A DNA stretch of 64,000 nt from contig LR743504.1 of NCBI GenBank assembly GCA_902712845.1, positions 2,578,001 to 2,642,000 on the forward strand. The letters run 5' to 3'. The translations under genes and the position numbers were made by a program. Under the pieces are notes generated by a model. That model was not told the DNA's origin. It was given only the letters and a program-made list of their open reading frames with translations, and ran no database searches. Below, in pieces: positions 48,346 to 56,301 of the stretch. This DNA comes from Methylobacterium bullatum. Its GTDB lineage: Bacteria; Pseudomonadota; Alphaproteobacteria; Rhizobiales; Beijerinckiaceae. How positions within the stretch are numbered: the first letter of the stretch is position 1; every line of letters starts with the position of its first letter.

Positions 48346-48912
48346 TCAGAGGGGCAGTCCGGTATAGAGGGCGCCGACTGGCACGGCGCCACCGAGCTCG
48401 GGAAGGTCGAGGCTGTCGTCACGGTACAGGGCCTGGACCGTCCAGCTCCCCGCCTCGGTCCGGCGCCAGGCCTCGACCCTGACCTCGTCCTGCGAAACGA
48501 TGAGGAAGGTCCGCAGGCTCGGCACAGAGCGGTAGAAATCGGTCTTGCGACCGCGATCGAGACTCATCGTGCTCGGGGACAGGACCTCGGCCACTAGCAA
48601 AGGGTCGCTGGTATAACCGTCCTGACCCAGTGGGCCGCAGGTGACGACGATATCGGGAATCGGCGCGAAATCGTCCATCGCCGCGCTGAGCACGCCGAGG
48701 CCGGGAAGTGCGTTGCAGCCCCGGCGTTCGGCGAGCTCGTCGAGGCGTCTACCGAGATTCATCACGATCCGCTGGTGGCGCGCGGTGGGCGGCGACATCA
48801 GCAGGGGTATGCCGTCGATCAGTTCCCAGCGTTCCTCGTCGGGCCGGGGCTCGGCCCAGGGGCGGAACTCGGCGACGGTCATACGGGTATCGCGGCGCGC
48901 GGCGACGGCCAT
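48346..48912 (-). CDS. Uma2 family (DUF820) endonuclease-like protein
   Basis: 188 residues from the ATG at 48912, with GGGAG upstream; the open frame runs further but the family begins here. The PD-(D/E)XK-like core is visible: RWELIDGIPLLMSPPTARHQ, PDIVVTCGP and LLVAEVLSPSTMSLDRGRK. The Uma2 family is named as a restriction-like endonuclease, but the biological role is not established. It is a singleton here with no partner gene. Confidence 0.88.
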   Translation of the reverse strand: MAVAARRDTRMTVAEFRPWAEPRPDEERWELIDGIPLLMSPPTARHQRIVMNLGRRLDELAERRGCNALPGLGVLSAAMDDFAPIPDIVVTCGPLGQDGYTSDPLLVAEVLSPSTMSLDRGRKTDFYRSVPSLRTFLIVSQDEVRVEAWRRTEAGSWTVQALYRDDSLDLPELGGAVPVGALYTGLPL

Positions 48913-49096
48913 GGCGGGGGCTCCCGATCGGATACGGGATGGTAGCATCCCGCCGGAACCCTGCAACATCCGTGCAGAGCAAGCCGCTATGCGATCGTGC
49001 TCGGGCGGGATCCCGGGCTCCACGGCGTGGCCCGGGGAAAGACGTGGCCTAGGTCCTCGCCCATCATGGCCTGACCCTTGGCGCCAGGCAGAGGGC

Positions 49097-49129
49097 ACGG
49101 AGCGCGGGGAGTACGGTCCCGCGCTCCGT
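49097..49129 (-). terminator. 12-bp hairpin after homospermidine synthase
   Basis: Arms 49097-49108 and 49118-49129 (ACGGAGCGCGGG and its complement) are exact, with a nine-base loop. Lies nine bases past the stop of hss. No T run. Confidence 0.6.
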
Positions 49130-49137
49130 TCGTCCGT

Positions 49138-50583
49138 TCAGCTCTGAACGAGGACGTTCCGGAACTGCCACGGGTCGCTCTCGTCGATATTCTCGGGGAA
49201 CAGGCCCGGACGGCCGGTGAGCGGCGTCCAGTCCGTGTACACGCCGACGACGGGGCCGAGATACGGCATCTGCACTTCGAGGCAGCGGCGGAAATCCATC
49301 TCGTCGGCCTCGACGATGCCGGCTTCCGGGTTCTCCAGAGCCCAGACCATGCCCGCGAGCACGGCCGAGGTCACCTGAAGGCCGGTGGCGTTCTGATAGG
49401 GCGCGATGCGGCGGGTCTCCTCGATGGAGAGCTGCGAGCCGAACCAATAGGCGTTCTTCTCGTGGCCGTAGAGGAGCACGCCAAGTTCGTCGATCCCGTC
49501 GACGATCTCGTTCTCGTCGAGGATGTGGTGCTTCTCCTGCACTTCGGCTGCCTTGCCGAACATCTCGTGGAGCGAGAGCACGGCGTCGTTGCAGGGGTGG
49601 TAGGCGTAGTGACAGGTCGGGCGGTAGGCGGCGCGCTCGCCCTCCAGCACCGTGTAGTAGTCGGAGATCGACACGGCCTCGTTATGCGTCACCAGGAAGC
49701 CGAACTGGCTCTGGGCCGTCGGCGTCCAGGACCGCACGCGGGTGTCGGCGCCGGGCTGGAGCAGGTAGATGGCGCAGCGCGAGCCCTTTTCCTGGTCGCG
49801 GGCATTGTCCGGACGCCAGGTCTCGTGGGTGCCCCAGCCGAGCTCGGCCGGCTGGTTGCCCTCGGAGACGAAGCCTTCCACCGACCAGGTGTTGACGAAC
49901 ACGCCCATGGGCTTCGGGCCCTTGGCGCGCTGGGTGTCGCGCTCGGCGATATGGATACCCTTGACGCCGACCTCGCGCATGAGCGCAGCCCACTCGTCGC
50001 GGGTCTTCGGCTCGGGCGTGGTCAGGCCGAGATCGGACGCGACGTTGAGGAGACCCTGCTTCACGAACCACGAGACCATGCCGGGATTAGCGCCGCAGCA
50101 CGAGACGGCGGTGGTGCCACCGGGATTGGCGGCGCGCGCATCGAGGATGTCCTGACGCAGGGCGTAGTTGGTGCGGTCGCCCTGGCTCTTGGACTTGTCG
50201 AAGTAGAAACCGGGCCAGGGCTCGGCCACGGTGTCGATGTAGAAGGCGCCGAGCTCGCGGCACAATTCCATGATCGCGCGGGAATAGGTGTCCACGGACA
50301 CGTTGACGCAGAAGCCCTGGCCGCCGCCCTCGGTGAGGAGGGGCGTGAGGATCTCGCGGTAATTGTCCTTGGTCAGCGCCACCTGCTCGAAGCGGAGGCC
50401 ATGCTGGTCGGCCAGGGCCTTATGGGCGTCCGAGGGCTCGACCACGGTGAAGCGCGCCTTGTCGTATTCGAAATGACGCTCGATGAGCGGCAGGGTCCCG
50501 CGACCGATCGAGCCGAAGCCGATCATCACGATGGGACCGCTGATGCGGCCGTGGACGGGCCAGGAGGTGGCGGCTTCGGTCAT
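49138..50583 (-). CDS. hss: Homospermidine synthase
   Basis: 481 residues. It makes sym-homospermidine from two putrescines (or putrescine and spermidine) with NAD. The N-terminal Rossmann motif is VMIGFGSIGRGTLPLIERHF; the rest matches the bacterial enzyme (YIDTVAEPWPGFYFDKSK and TTAVSCCGANPGMVSWFVKQ). The decarboxylase supplying putrescine is 1.2 kb upstream on the same strand, separated by a GNAT gene. Homospermidine is a typical alphaproteobacterial polyamine. Confidence 0.95.
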   Translation of the reverse strand: MTEAATSWPVHGRISGPIVMIGFGSIGRGTLPLIERHFEYDKARFTVVEPSDAHKALADQHGLRFEQVALTKDNYREILTPLLTEGGGQGFCVNVSVDTYSRAIMELCRELGAFYIDTVAEPWPGFYFDKSKSQGDRTNYALRQDILDARAANPGGTTAVSCCGANPGMVSWFVKQGLLNVASDLGLTTPEPKTRDEWAALMREVGVKGIHIAERDTQRAKGPKPMGVFVNTWSVEGFVSEGNQPAELGWGTHETWRPDNARDQEKGSRCAIYLLQPGADTRVRSWTPTAQSQFGFLVTHNEAVSISDYYTVLEGERAAYRPTCHYAYHPCNDAVLSLHEMFGKAAEVQEKHHILDENEIVDGIDELGVLLYGHEKNAYWFGSQLSIEETRRIAPYQNATGLQVTSAVLAGMVWALENPEAGIVEADEMDFRRCLEVQMPYLGPVVGVYTDWTPLTGRPGLFPENIDESDPWQFRNVLVQS

Positions 50584-50912
50584 GCGGGCATTCCTTCTTC
50601 TCGGCCCCGCTCGAACTCAACGAGCGAGGCACGTCCTTAGTCGGCGGAAATGACGGTCAGGCGACGGGCTAGTGGCCGGTTGAGGGCACGCGGTCAACCA
50701 CGTCCCGGCCTCCCACCTCATGGACCACGAGTGGCCCCCCCCCGAAGAGCATTAACAAGGAGTTGCGCCGACGCATGAAACAGACGCAGGTCGCCTTCCC
50801 GTTGGACGCCGTTGCGAACGGTCGGCGCCGAACTGATATTGCGATGCAACAAACACGGCATAGACACACCTAAGGGACGGGAAACGCCAGAACGCCATAT
50901 GACGGAGTTCCG
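50584..50912. other. Gap upstream of hss
   Basis: No convincing gene. It probably holds the hss promoter on the minus strand and that of the small plus-strand gene at 50913. A run of nine C lies at about 50736. Confidence 0.4.
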
Positions 50913-51080
50913 ATGTTATCCTTGTTTATCGCTAACACCCCCGCGCCGGCCGAAGAGCCGATCGATCGCGATCCGGGCGTCATCACCCTCGCTGCGGCCC
51001 TGATCCGCGCCGTGCGCCGCCAGCACGATGCAGCCTTCCGCCGCCGCTGCGACCAGGCGACGACGACGACCGCCATCTAG
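50913..51080 (+). CDS. Small hypothetical protein, 55 residues
   Basis: An ATG at 50913 with GGAG six bases upstream begins MLSLFIANTPAPAEEPIDRD and ends in RRRCDQATTTTAI before a TAG. An acidic/Pro N-terminus is followed by an Ala-rich basic helix (ALIRAVRRQHDAAFRRR). It ends 3 bases before the 3' end of the convergent GNAT gene. Too short for homology calls by eye, but the start site and composition favour a real gene. Confidence 0.5.
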   Translation: MLSLFIANTPAPAEEPIDRDPGVITLAAALIRAVRRQHDAAFRRRCDQATTTTAI

Positions 51081-51083
51081 CGC

Positions 51084-51629
51084 TCACGCCGCCTGTCGTC
51101 GTGCATCCAATCTCCCCGGACAGGCAGCCTCTTCGAGGGTGCCTGAAGCGGAGAGAATGCCGGTCGCGCCGTCGAGGGCGCCCTTGCGGAGATTGAGCCC
51201 GAGGAACCGTGCCCGTTCGAACGGGCCGGGCATGGACAGACCGGTCATCAGATCACCGGAAAAACCGAAACGTGCGTAATACGGCGCATCGCCCATGAGG
51301 ACGATGGCGCCGTGACCGAGCGCGCGCGCCCTGCCGATGGAGGCCCACATCAGGGTGCTGCCGAGGCCATGGCCCTGAAGCGAGGGATCGACGGCGAGCG
51401 GCCCCAACAGCAGGGCAGGCCGCCCGAGCCCTGCCTCCACGTGCCACAGACGAACGGTGCCGACGACACGGCCGCTCAGTTCCGCGGTCAGTGACAGACC
51501 GTTGGCGGGCATGCGTCCCTCGCGCAGACGCTCGGACGTCTTGAGGAATCGCACCGGGCCGAAGCAGGTATCGAGCAGCCGCTCCCGAGCCGATAGATCG
51601 GTCGGCCGTTCGTCGCGAATTTCGATCAA
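51084..51629 (-). CDS. GNAT family N-acetyltransferase
   Basis: 181 residues from a TTG (IEIRDERPTDLSARERLLDT). Acetyl-CoA-binding motif: GPLAVDPSLQGHGLGSTLMW, followed by GDAPYYARFGFS. It resembles the YhbS-like subgroup. Substrate unknown. It sits between the decarboxylase and homospermidine synthase, which could suggest polyamine acetylation, but this is only position. Confidence 0.85.
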   Translation of the reverse strand: MIEIRDERPTDLSARERLLDTCFGPVRFLKTSERLREGRMPANGLSLTAELSGRVVGTVRLWHVEAGLGRPALLLGPLAVDPSLQGHGLGSTLMWASIGRARALGHGAIVLMGDAPYYARFGFSGDLMTGLSMPGPFERARFLGLNLRKGALDGATGILSASGTLEEAACPGRLDARRQAA

Positions 51630-51769
51630 GGCCGTGCCCTTTCCCAGGTCCTGCCGGGTAACTCAACTGACGTGACAGCGTGAGGTTCTGCGCCGGAGAT
51701 GGGCGCCAGAACGGTTCGCGTCCGCTGCCGAATGACCGTGAAGCCGTTCGGCCGACGATTATATCGCGG

Positions 51770-52936
51770 TCAGATGACGTATTGCTGAAGGGGCGGGAAC
51801 CCGTTGAACGCCACCGCCGCATAGGTGGTGGTGTAGGCCCCGGCTCCTTCGATGAGCACCTTGTCGCCGATGGAAAGCGAGATGGGGAGCGGGTAGGGCA
51901 CCTTCTCGTAGAGCACATCGGCGGAATCGCAGGTCGGCCCGGCGAGCACACAGGGAGACATGCGGTCCTCGTCGTGCTCGGTGCGGATCGCGTAGCGGAT
52001 CGACTCGTCCATGGTCTCGGCGAGCCCGCCGAACTTGCCGATGTCGAGATAGACCCAGCGGATCTCGTCCTCGGCATCGGACTTCTTCGAAACCAGGATC
52101 ACCTCGGCCTCGATCATGCCGGCATTGCCCACCATGCCGCGGCCCGGCTCGATGATCGTCTCGGGCAGCTGGTTGCCGAAATGCTTGGTGAGTGCGCGGA
52201 AGATCGCGTCTCCGTAGGATTCAACCCCCGGCACGGCTTTGAGATACTTGGTCGGGAAACCGCCGCCGAGATTGACCATGGACAGGGCGATGCCCCGATC
52301 GGCGCAGTCGCGGAAGATCGTGGAGGCGGAGGCGAGCGCCCCGTCCCAGGCTTCGGTGTTGCCCTGCTGCGAGCCCACATGGAACGACACGCCATAGGCG
52401 TGCAGGCCCTGGCGGCAGGCATGCTCCAACACGTCAACGGCCATCTCCGGCACGCAGCCGAACTTGCGCGAGAGCGGCCATTCGGCGCCTGCGCCGTCGC
52501 ACAGGATGCGGCAGAACACCTGGATCTCGCCGGCTTCGATGCCGACCGCATCGGCGGCGCGGGAAATCTTCTCGACCTCGGCTTCGCAATCGACGGCGAA
52601 CAGGCGCACGCCGAGTTTGAGCGCGCGACCGATGCAGCGCTCCTTCTTGATGGTGTTGCCGAAGGAGATCCGGTCGGCCGTGGCGCCGGAGGCAAGCGCC
52701 ATCTCCACCTCGACCACGGAGGCCGTGTCGAAGCAGGAGCCCATCTCGGCGAGCAGACGCAGCACTTCCGGAGCCGGGTTCGCCTTGACCGCGTAGAAGA
52801 CGCGGGTATCGGGCAGCGCGCGGGCGAAGGCGGTGAAGTTGTCGCGCACGACATCGAGGTCGAGCACCATCACCGGGCCTTCGTCCTGGCCCATGTCACG
52901 GCGAGCGCGCAGAAAATCGCGGATACGATCGGTCAT
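51770..52936 (-). CDS. Ornithine/lysine decarboxylase, fold III
   Basis: 388 residues. A PLP enzyme of the eukaryotic-type ODC fold. The Schiff-base lysine is Lys51 in FYAVKANPAPEVL; the PLP phosphate loop NLGGGFPTKY and the dimer-interface Cys in GPTCDSADVLYE are present. It makes putrescine (or cadaverine) for homospermidine synthase. Ornithine versus lysine preference cannot be read from sequence alone. Preceded by an unusually long leader. Confidence 0.92.
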   Translation of the reverse strand: MTDRIRDFLRARRDMGQDEGPVMVLDLDVVRDNFTAFARALPDTRVFYAVKANPAPEVLRLLAEMGSCFDTASVVEVEMALASGATADRISFGNTIKKERCIGRALKLGVRLFAVDCEAEVEKISRAADAVGIEAGEIQVFCRILCDGAGAEWPLSRKFGCVPEMAVDVLEHACRQGLHAYGVSFHVGSQQGNTEAWDGALASASTIFRDCADRGIALSMVNLGGGFPTKYLKAVPGVESYGDAIFRALTKHFGNQLPETIIEPGRGMVGNAGMIEAEVILVSKKSDAEDEIRWVYLDIGKFGGLAETMDESIRYAIRTEHDEDRMSPCVLAGPTCDSADVLYEKVPYPLPISLSIGDKVLIEGAGAYTTTYAAVAFNGFPPLQQYVI

Positions 52937-53420
52937 GGTCGTTCCAACCCACAGGTTCGCGAGCGCCCGTTCGTTGGGCGCGCTGTCGAAATCGGGACGG
53001 CGATCAGCCGTCCGGCGTCGGGGGGCGACGCGACGCGATGGGCGGCGTGCTTTGGAGACACGTCGTCGACCGCGGGCGCATCAGCACCCGGAAGCTGCCG
53101 TGGATTGGAAGGGAGATCCCCACCGCACGCCGGGCAAAGAGAAACAAGCCTCTTCGGTGCCGGCCTTTGGAGGGCCGACGAGACCAAAAAAGCCCGTTCG
53201 TCGTTGCTTTAAGCTGCGTCCCCCGTGGAGAGCGGGGTTCGCCGGTTTCGCCTCCGGCTGCCGGTTGTTGTCGGGGTCCGGTGTTGCCACCTGGATGCCG
53301 GCCGGAGGGAATCCACCCTGTCGACCATCGATCCTTTAAGACCCCTGGCGGCTGTCCGGCAGTTGGCCGGATGCCCACCAACCGACACGCGGCCACAGGC
53401 ACGTGCGAAATTGGGCAAGG
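52937..53420 (-). promoter_or_regulatory. Long structured leader of decarboxylase gene, speF-like candidate
   Basis: Hundreds of bases upstream of the decarboxylase start hold no convincing gene but several paired segments, such as CGGCC/GGCCG (about 53161-53177), CCCCG/CGGGG near 53221 and a T6 on the transcript strand at 53186-53191. Alphaproteobacterial ornithine decarboxylase genes often carry the speF RNA leader (Rfam RF00518), so position supports that. I cannot confirm the motif by eye. Confidence 0.4.
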
Positions 53421-53602
53421 CGCATATACGTCTCATGCGCCTCCGCAACAAGGAAAAACGGTCCTGAGCCCGCGAAAACACAGCCGTTTCCCGGCAATGT
53501 GACCGCGAAGGCTCACTCCATCGCGGGAGCCCTTTTCAAGGAGGCGCGAACGGGTCATTGAGCAAGCGGTTTTCATGCTGATCGAACCATTCCAATCCAC
53601 TT

Positions 53603-53715
53603 CCTCATCCTGAAGTGCCGGAGCGTTGCGGAGGCCTCTAAGGAGGGATCCAGCATGCAGGCGGCCTCTGGAGGGCTCCTTCGAGACCCGCCGAGGCGGG
53701 CACCTCAGGATGAGG
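53603..53715. repeat. 113-bp inverted-repeat element (MITE/REP-like)
   Basis: The ends are CCTCATCCTGAAGTGC (53603-53618) and GCACCTCAGGATGAGG (53700-53715), reverse complements with one mismatch. Inside are two related copies of a GCCTCT...GGAGGG word (around 53633 and 53664). It lies upstream of opgG. It has no coding capacity. It looks like a non-autonomous palindromic repeat. Confidence 0.6.
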
Positions 53716-53779
53716 CGGCTGGATGGGACCGTGCGGGGAAGCCCGATCGTCCCTCACCACCGACCAGAGCCGCAGGATC

Positions 53780-55348
53780 ATGACCGAGCCCACCCGCCGC
53801 GCGCTTCTCACCGGGATCGCCGCCCTGTCCGTCGCCGGCACCCCGTCGATGGCGCAGGAGGGGCGCGCACCCAAACCCTTCGATTTCGAGGAGGTGGAGC
53901 GGCGCGCAGAGGAACTCGTCAAGGTCGCCTACGATGCGCGGGTGCCGCCCCTTCCAGCCCCCATCGCCAAGCTCGATTACGACGCTTGGCGTGACATCCG
54001 TTTCAAGCCCGACAAAGCCTTTCTCGGCGGAGAGAACAGCCCGTTCCGGCTGCAGCTCTTCCATGTCGGCTTTCTCTATAACCGGCCCGTCACGGTGAAC
54101 CTCGTGCGGCGTGGCATCGCGACACCGATCGCCTATCAGTCGAGCCTGTTCGACATGGGACGGACGAAGCTCGACAAGCCGCTGCCGGTCGATCTGGGCT
54201 TTGCCGGCCTCCGCTTCCACAGCTATCTCAACAAGCCGAACCTGCTCGACGAACTCATCGTCTTCCTCGGCGCCAGCTATTACCGCTTCCTCGGGCGCGA
54301 TCAGCTCTACGGCCTCTCGGCGCGGGGCCTCGCCCTCAATGTGGAGGGGGAGGGCGCTCCGGAGGAATTCCCGGTCTTCCGCGAATTCTGGGTGACGATG
54401 CCGGAGACGAACGCCGACGCTCTGCTCGTCCATGCCCTGATGGACAGCCCCTCGGTAACCGGTGCCTTCGCCTTCACCGTAAAGCCGGGCGACGAGACCA
54501 CCGTCGCCGTTCGCTCGACGCTCTTCCCGCGGGTCGCTCTCCCATCGGTGGGCGTCGCGCCGCTGACCTCCATGTTCTTCATCGGCGAGAACGACCGGCA
54601 CCATTCCGACGATTACCGGCCCGAACTCCACGATTCCGATGGTCTCCAGATCGCGGCCGGATCGGGCGAATGGCTCTGGCGCCCCCTGGACAACCCGAAG
54701 GCGCGACGCATCTCGTCCTTCGTCGATCGCGATCCGAAGGGGTTCGGACTGATGCAGCGCGACCGCGCCTTCGAATCCTATCAGGATCTCGAAGCTTCCT
54801 ATGGACGGAGGCCGAGCTACTTCGTCGAACCCGAAGGCGGCTGGGGCGAGGGCGCCGTGACCCTGATGGAACTGCCCACCGACACCGAGGTCAACGATAA
54901 CATCGTCGCCTTTTGGCGCCCGAAGCAGCCTTATCCGGCGGGCGAACCGGTCCGCATGTCGTACCGGGTGCGCGCCAGGAGTTCGGACACCAGACTGCAT
55001 CCGGGCGGATATGTGGCGAATACCTTCCTGGCCGCCACCAGCGCCAGCGGTGCCGCCAAGGGGGAGGAGGCGAAAGGGACGCTGAGCCGCCGCTTCCTCA
55101 TCGATTTCGCCGGGGGCGAGTTGCCCTATTATCTCCCCGACCCGAGCAAGGTCGAGGTGGTGGCCGACGCCTCGCGGGGACGGATCACCGCCACTTCGCT
55201 CACTCCGAACCCTCATATCGGCGGATTGCGGGCGGCGATCGACATCACCCTCGACGCGGCGGATCAATCCACCGATCTCCGCGCCTTCCTTCGCGCCGGG
55301 GGTCGAGCGTTGTCGGAAACCTGGGTCTATCCCTGGACCGCAGCGTGA
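53780..55348 (+). CDS. Periplasmic glucan biosynthesis protein (OpgG/MdoG family)
   Basis: 522 residues from the ATG at 53780. The N-terminus has a twin-arginine-type signal (PTRRALLTGIAALSVAGTPS). The family core is clear: YDAWRDIRFKPDKAFLG, FRLQLFHVGFLYNRPVTVNL and the middle FLGASYYRFLGRDQLYGLSA. It builds or modifies osmoregulated periplasmic glucans. The glucosyltransferase OpgH is not in the window. OpgD is an alternative label given the Tat-type signal. Confidence 0.92.
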   Translation: MTEPTRRALLTGIAALSVAGTPSMAQEGRAPKPFDFEEVERRAEELVKVAYDARVPPLPAPIAKLDYDAWRDIRFKPDKAFLGGENSPFRLQLFHVGFLYNRPVTVNLVRRGIATPIAYQSSLFDMGRTKLDKPLPVDLGFAGLRFHSYLNKPNLLDELIVFLGASYYRFLGRDQLYGLSARGLALNVEGEGAPEEFPVFREFWVTMPETNADALLVHALMDSPSVTGAFAFTVKPGDETTVAVRSTLFPRVALPSVGVAPLTSMFFIGENDRHHSDDYRPELHDSDGLQIAAGSGEWLWRPLDNPKARRISSFVDRDPKGFGLMQRDRAFESYQDLEASYGRRPSYFVEPEGGWGEGAVTLMELPTDTEVNDNIVAFWRPKQPYPAGEPVRMSYRVRARSSDTRLHPGGYVANTFLAATSASGAAKGEEAKGTLSRRFLIDFAGGELPYYLPDPSKVEVVADASRGRITATSLTPNPHIGGLRAAIDITLDAADQSTDLRAFLRAGGRALSETWVYPWTAA

Positions 55349-55833
55349 GCGCCCAAGCCCATAAACGGCAGACGGTCGCTTCGGTCACCATCCGTCCGGC
55401 GACGTTGGGCGACCTCGATGCCCTGGTCGCCCTGGAACACGCCGCGTTTTCGGGAGACCGGGCGGAACGGCGGGCGATCCGCCATGCCATCGGTTCTCCA
55501 TCGATGTCGCTGCTGGTGGCGCTGGACGCCGATGACAAATCCATTCTGGTGGCGGCGGCGACCCTGGAGCGACGGAAAGGAAGCCGCAGTTGCAGGCTTT
55601 CCTCCATCGCGGTGTCCCCCGGACGCGCAGGTCAGGGGCTCGGCGGCATCATGCTGGACGCAGCGGAGGCCGATGCAAAAGCGCATGGCTGCATGATGTT
55701 GCGGCTGGAGGTGAGGGCCGATAATGGCGCCGGCATTCGCCTCTATGAGCGCCATGGCTACGCCCGGTTCGCCATCCTCGAAGACTATTATGAGGACGGC
55801 ATGGAAGCGTGGCGCTACGAGAAGGCCTTGTAG
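55345..55833 (+). CDS. GNAT acetyltransferase, RimI-like
   Basis: 162 residues from the GTG at 55345, which overlaps the opgG stop (GTGA). GNAT core: SSIAVSPGRAGQGLGGIMLD, then RLEVRADNGAGIRLYERHGY and the end ILEDYYEDGMEAWRYEKAL. It resembles RimI-like or peptide N-terminal acetyltransferases. The larger open frame upstream of the GTG is a shadow of opgG. Substrate unknown; coupling to opgG suggests co-expression. Confidence 0.85.
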   Translation: MSAQAHKRQTVASVTIRPATLGDLDALVALEHAAFSGDRAERRAIRHAIGSPSMSLLVALDADDKSILVAAATLERRKGSRSCRLSSIAVSPGRAGQGLGGIMLDAAEADAKAHGCMMLRLEVRADNGAGIRLYERHGYARFAILEDYYEDGMEAWRYEKAL

Positions 55834-55870
55834 TTAGCCGTCGCGGGCATCGACCTCATGCCTACCCTTA

Positions 55871-55909
55871 CCGTCATCCCGGGCCGCATGGCAGGACCCG
55901 GAACGACGG
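55871..55909. repeat. Extragenic palindrome with GTCATCCCGG
   Basis: An imperfect inverted repeat, 12 of 15 positions paired (CCGTCATCCCGGGCC at 55871-55885 against 55895-55909). It shares GTCATCCCGG with the element at 27860. Confidence 0.5.
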
Positions 55910-55957
55910 ACAGGGGTTCGCTGTCACATCCGGAACAGCGAATAGTCTCGTGGCGGC

Positions 55958-56197
55958 TCAGTCGCAGGATTCGCGGGTCACCGTCTTGCGGTCACCCTCT
56001 TCGTTCTCGCGGGTCACCGATTTGACCCGACAGCCGTCTCGGGTCTCACGGGTCTCGACGGTACGGGTCTCGGATTCCGGCCGCTCGACGATGACGCGCT
56101 CGGGTACCTCACGCTCGATGATGGTGGTCTGGGCCTGGACCGCAGAGGCGCCGAAGAGGGTCAGCAACGCGGCCGTGGTGAGGATTGATTGACGCAT
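55958..56197 (-). CDS. Small secreted protein, charged repeat-like tail
   Basis: 79 residues from the ATG at 56197; AAGGAG is six bases upstream, which favours this over the ATG at 56203. Signal peptide residues 1-23 (ILTTAALLTLFGASAVQAQ). The mature part is Glu/Arg/Thr/Val-rich with near-repeats (EREVPERVIVERPESE, then TRTVETRETRDG) and two cysteines. Probably periplasmic; no family recognised. Confidence 0.75.
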   Translation of the reverse strand: MRQSILTTAALLTLFGASAVQAQTTIIEREVPERVIVERPESETRTVETRETRDGCRVKSVTRENEEGDRKTVTRESCD

Positions 56198-56301
56198 GGA
56201 CATCTCCTTCGAAACCATGCGCCCCAACGACGGGGCGAGCTAGACCGTTCCCGTCTTCGATTCTGAATCGCCGAAATCTCCCGCTTGCACCTCGCGACGG
56301 G

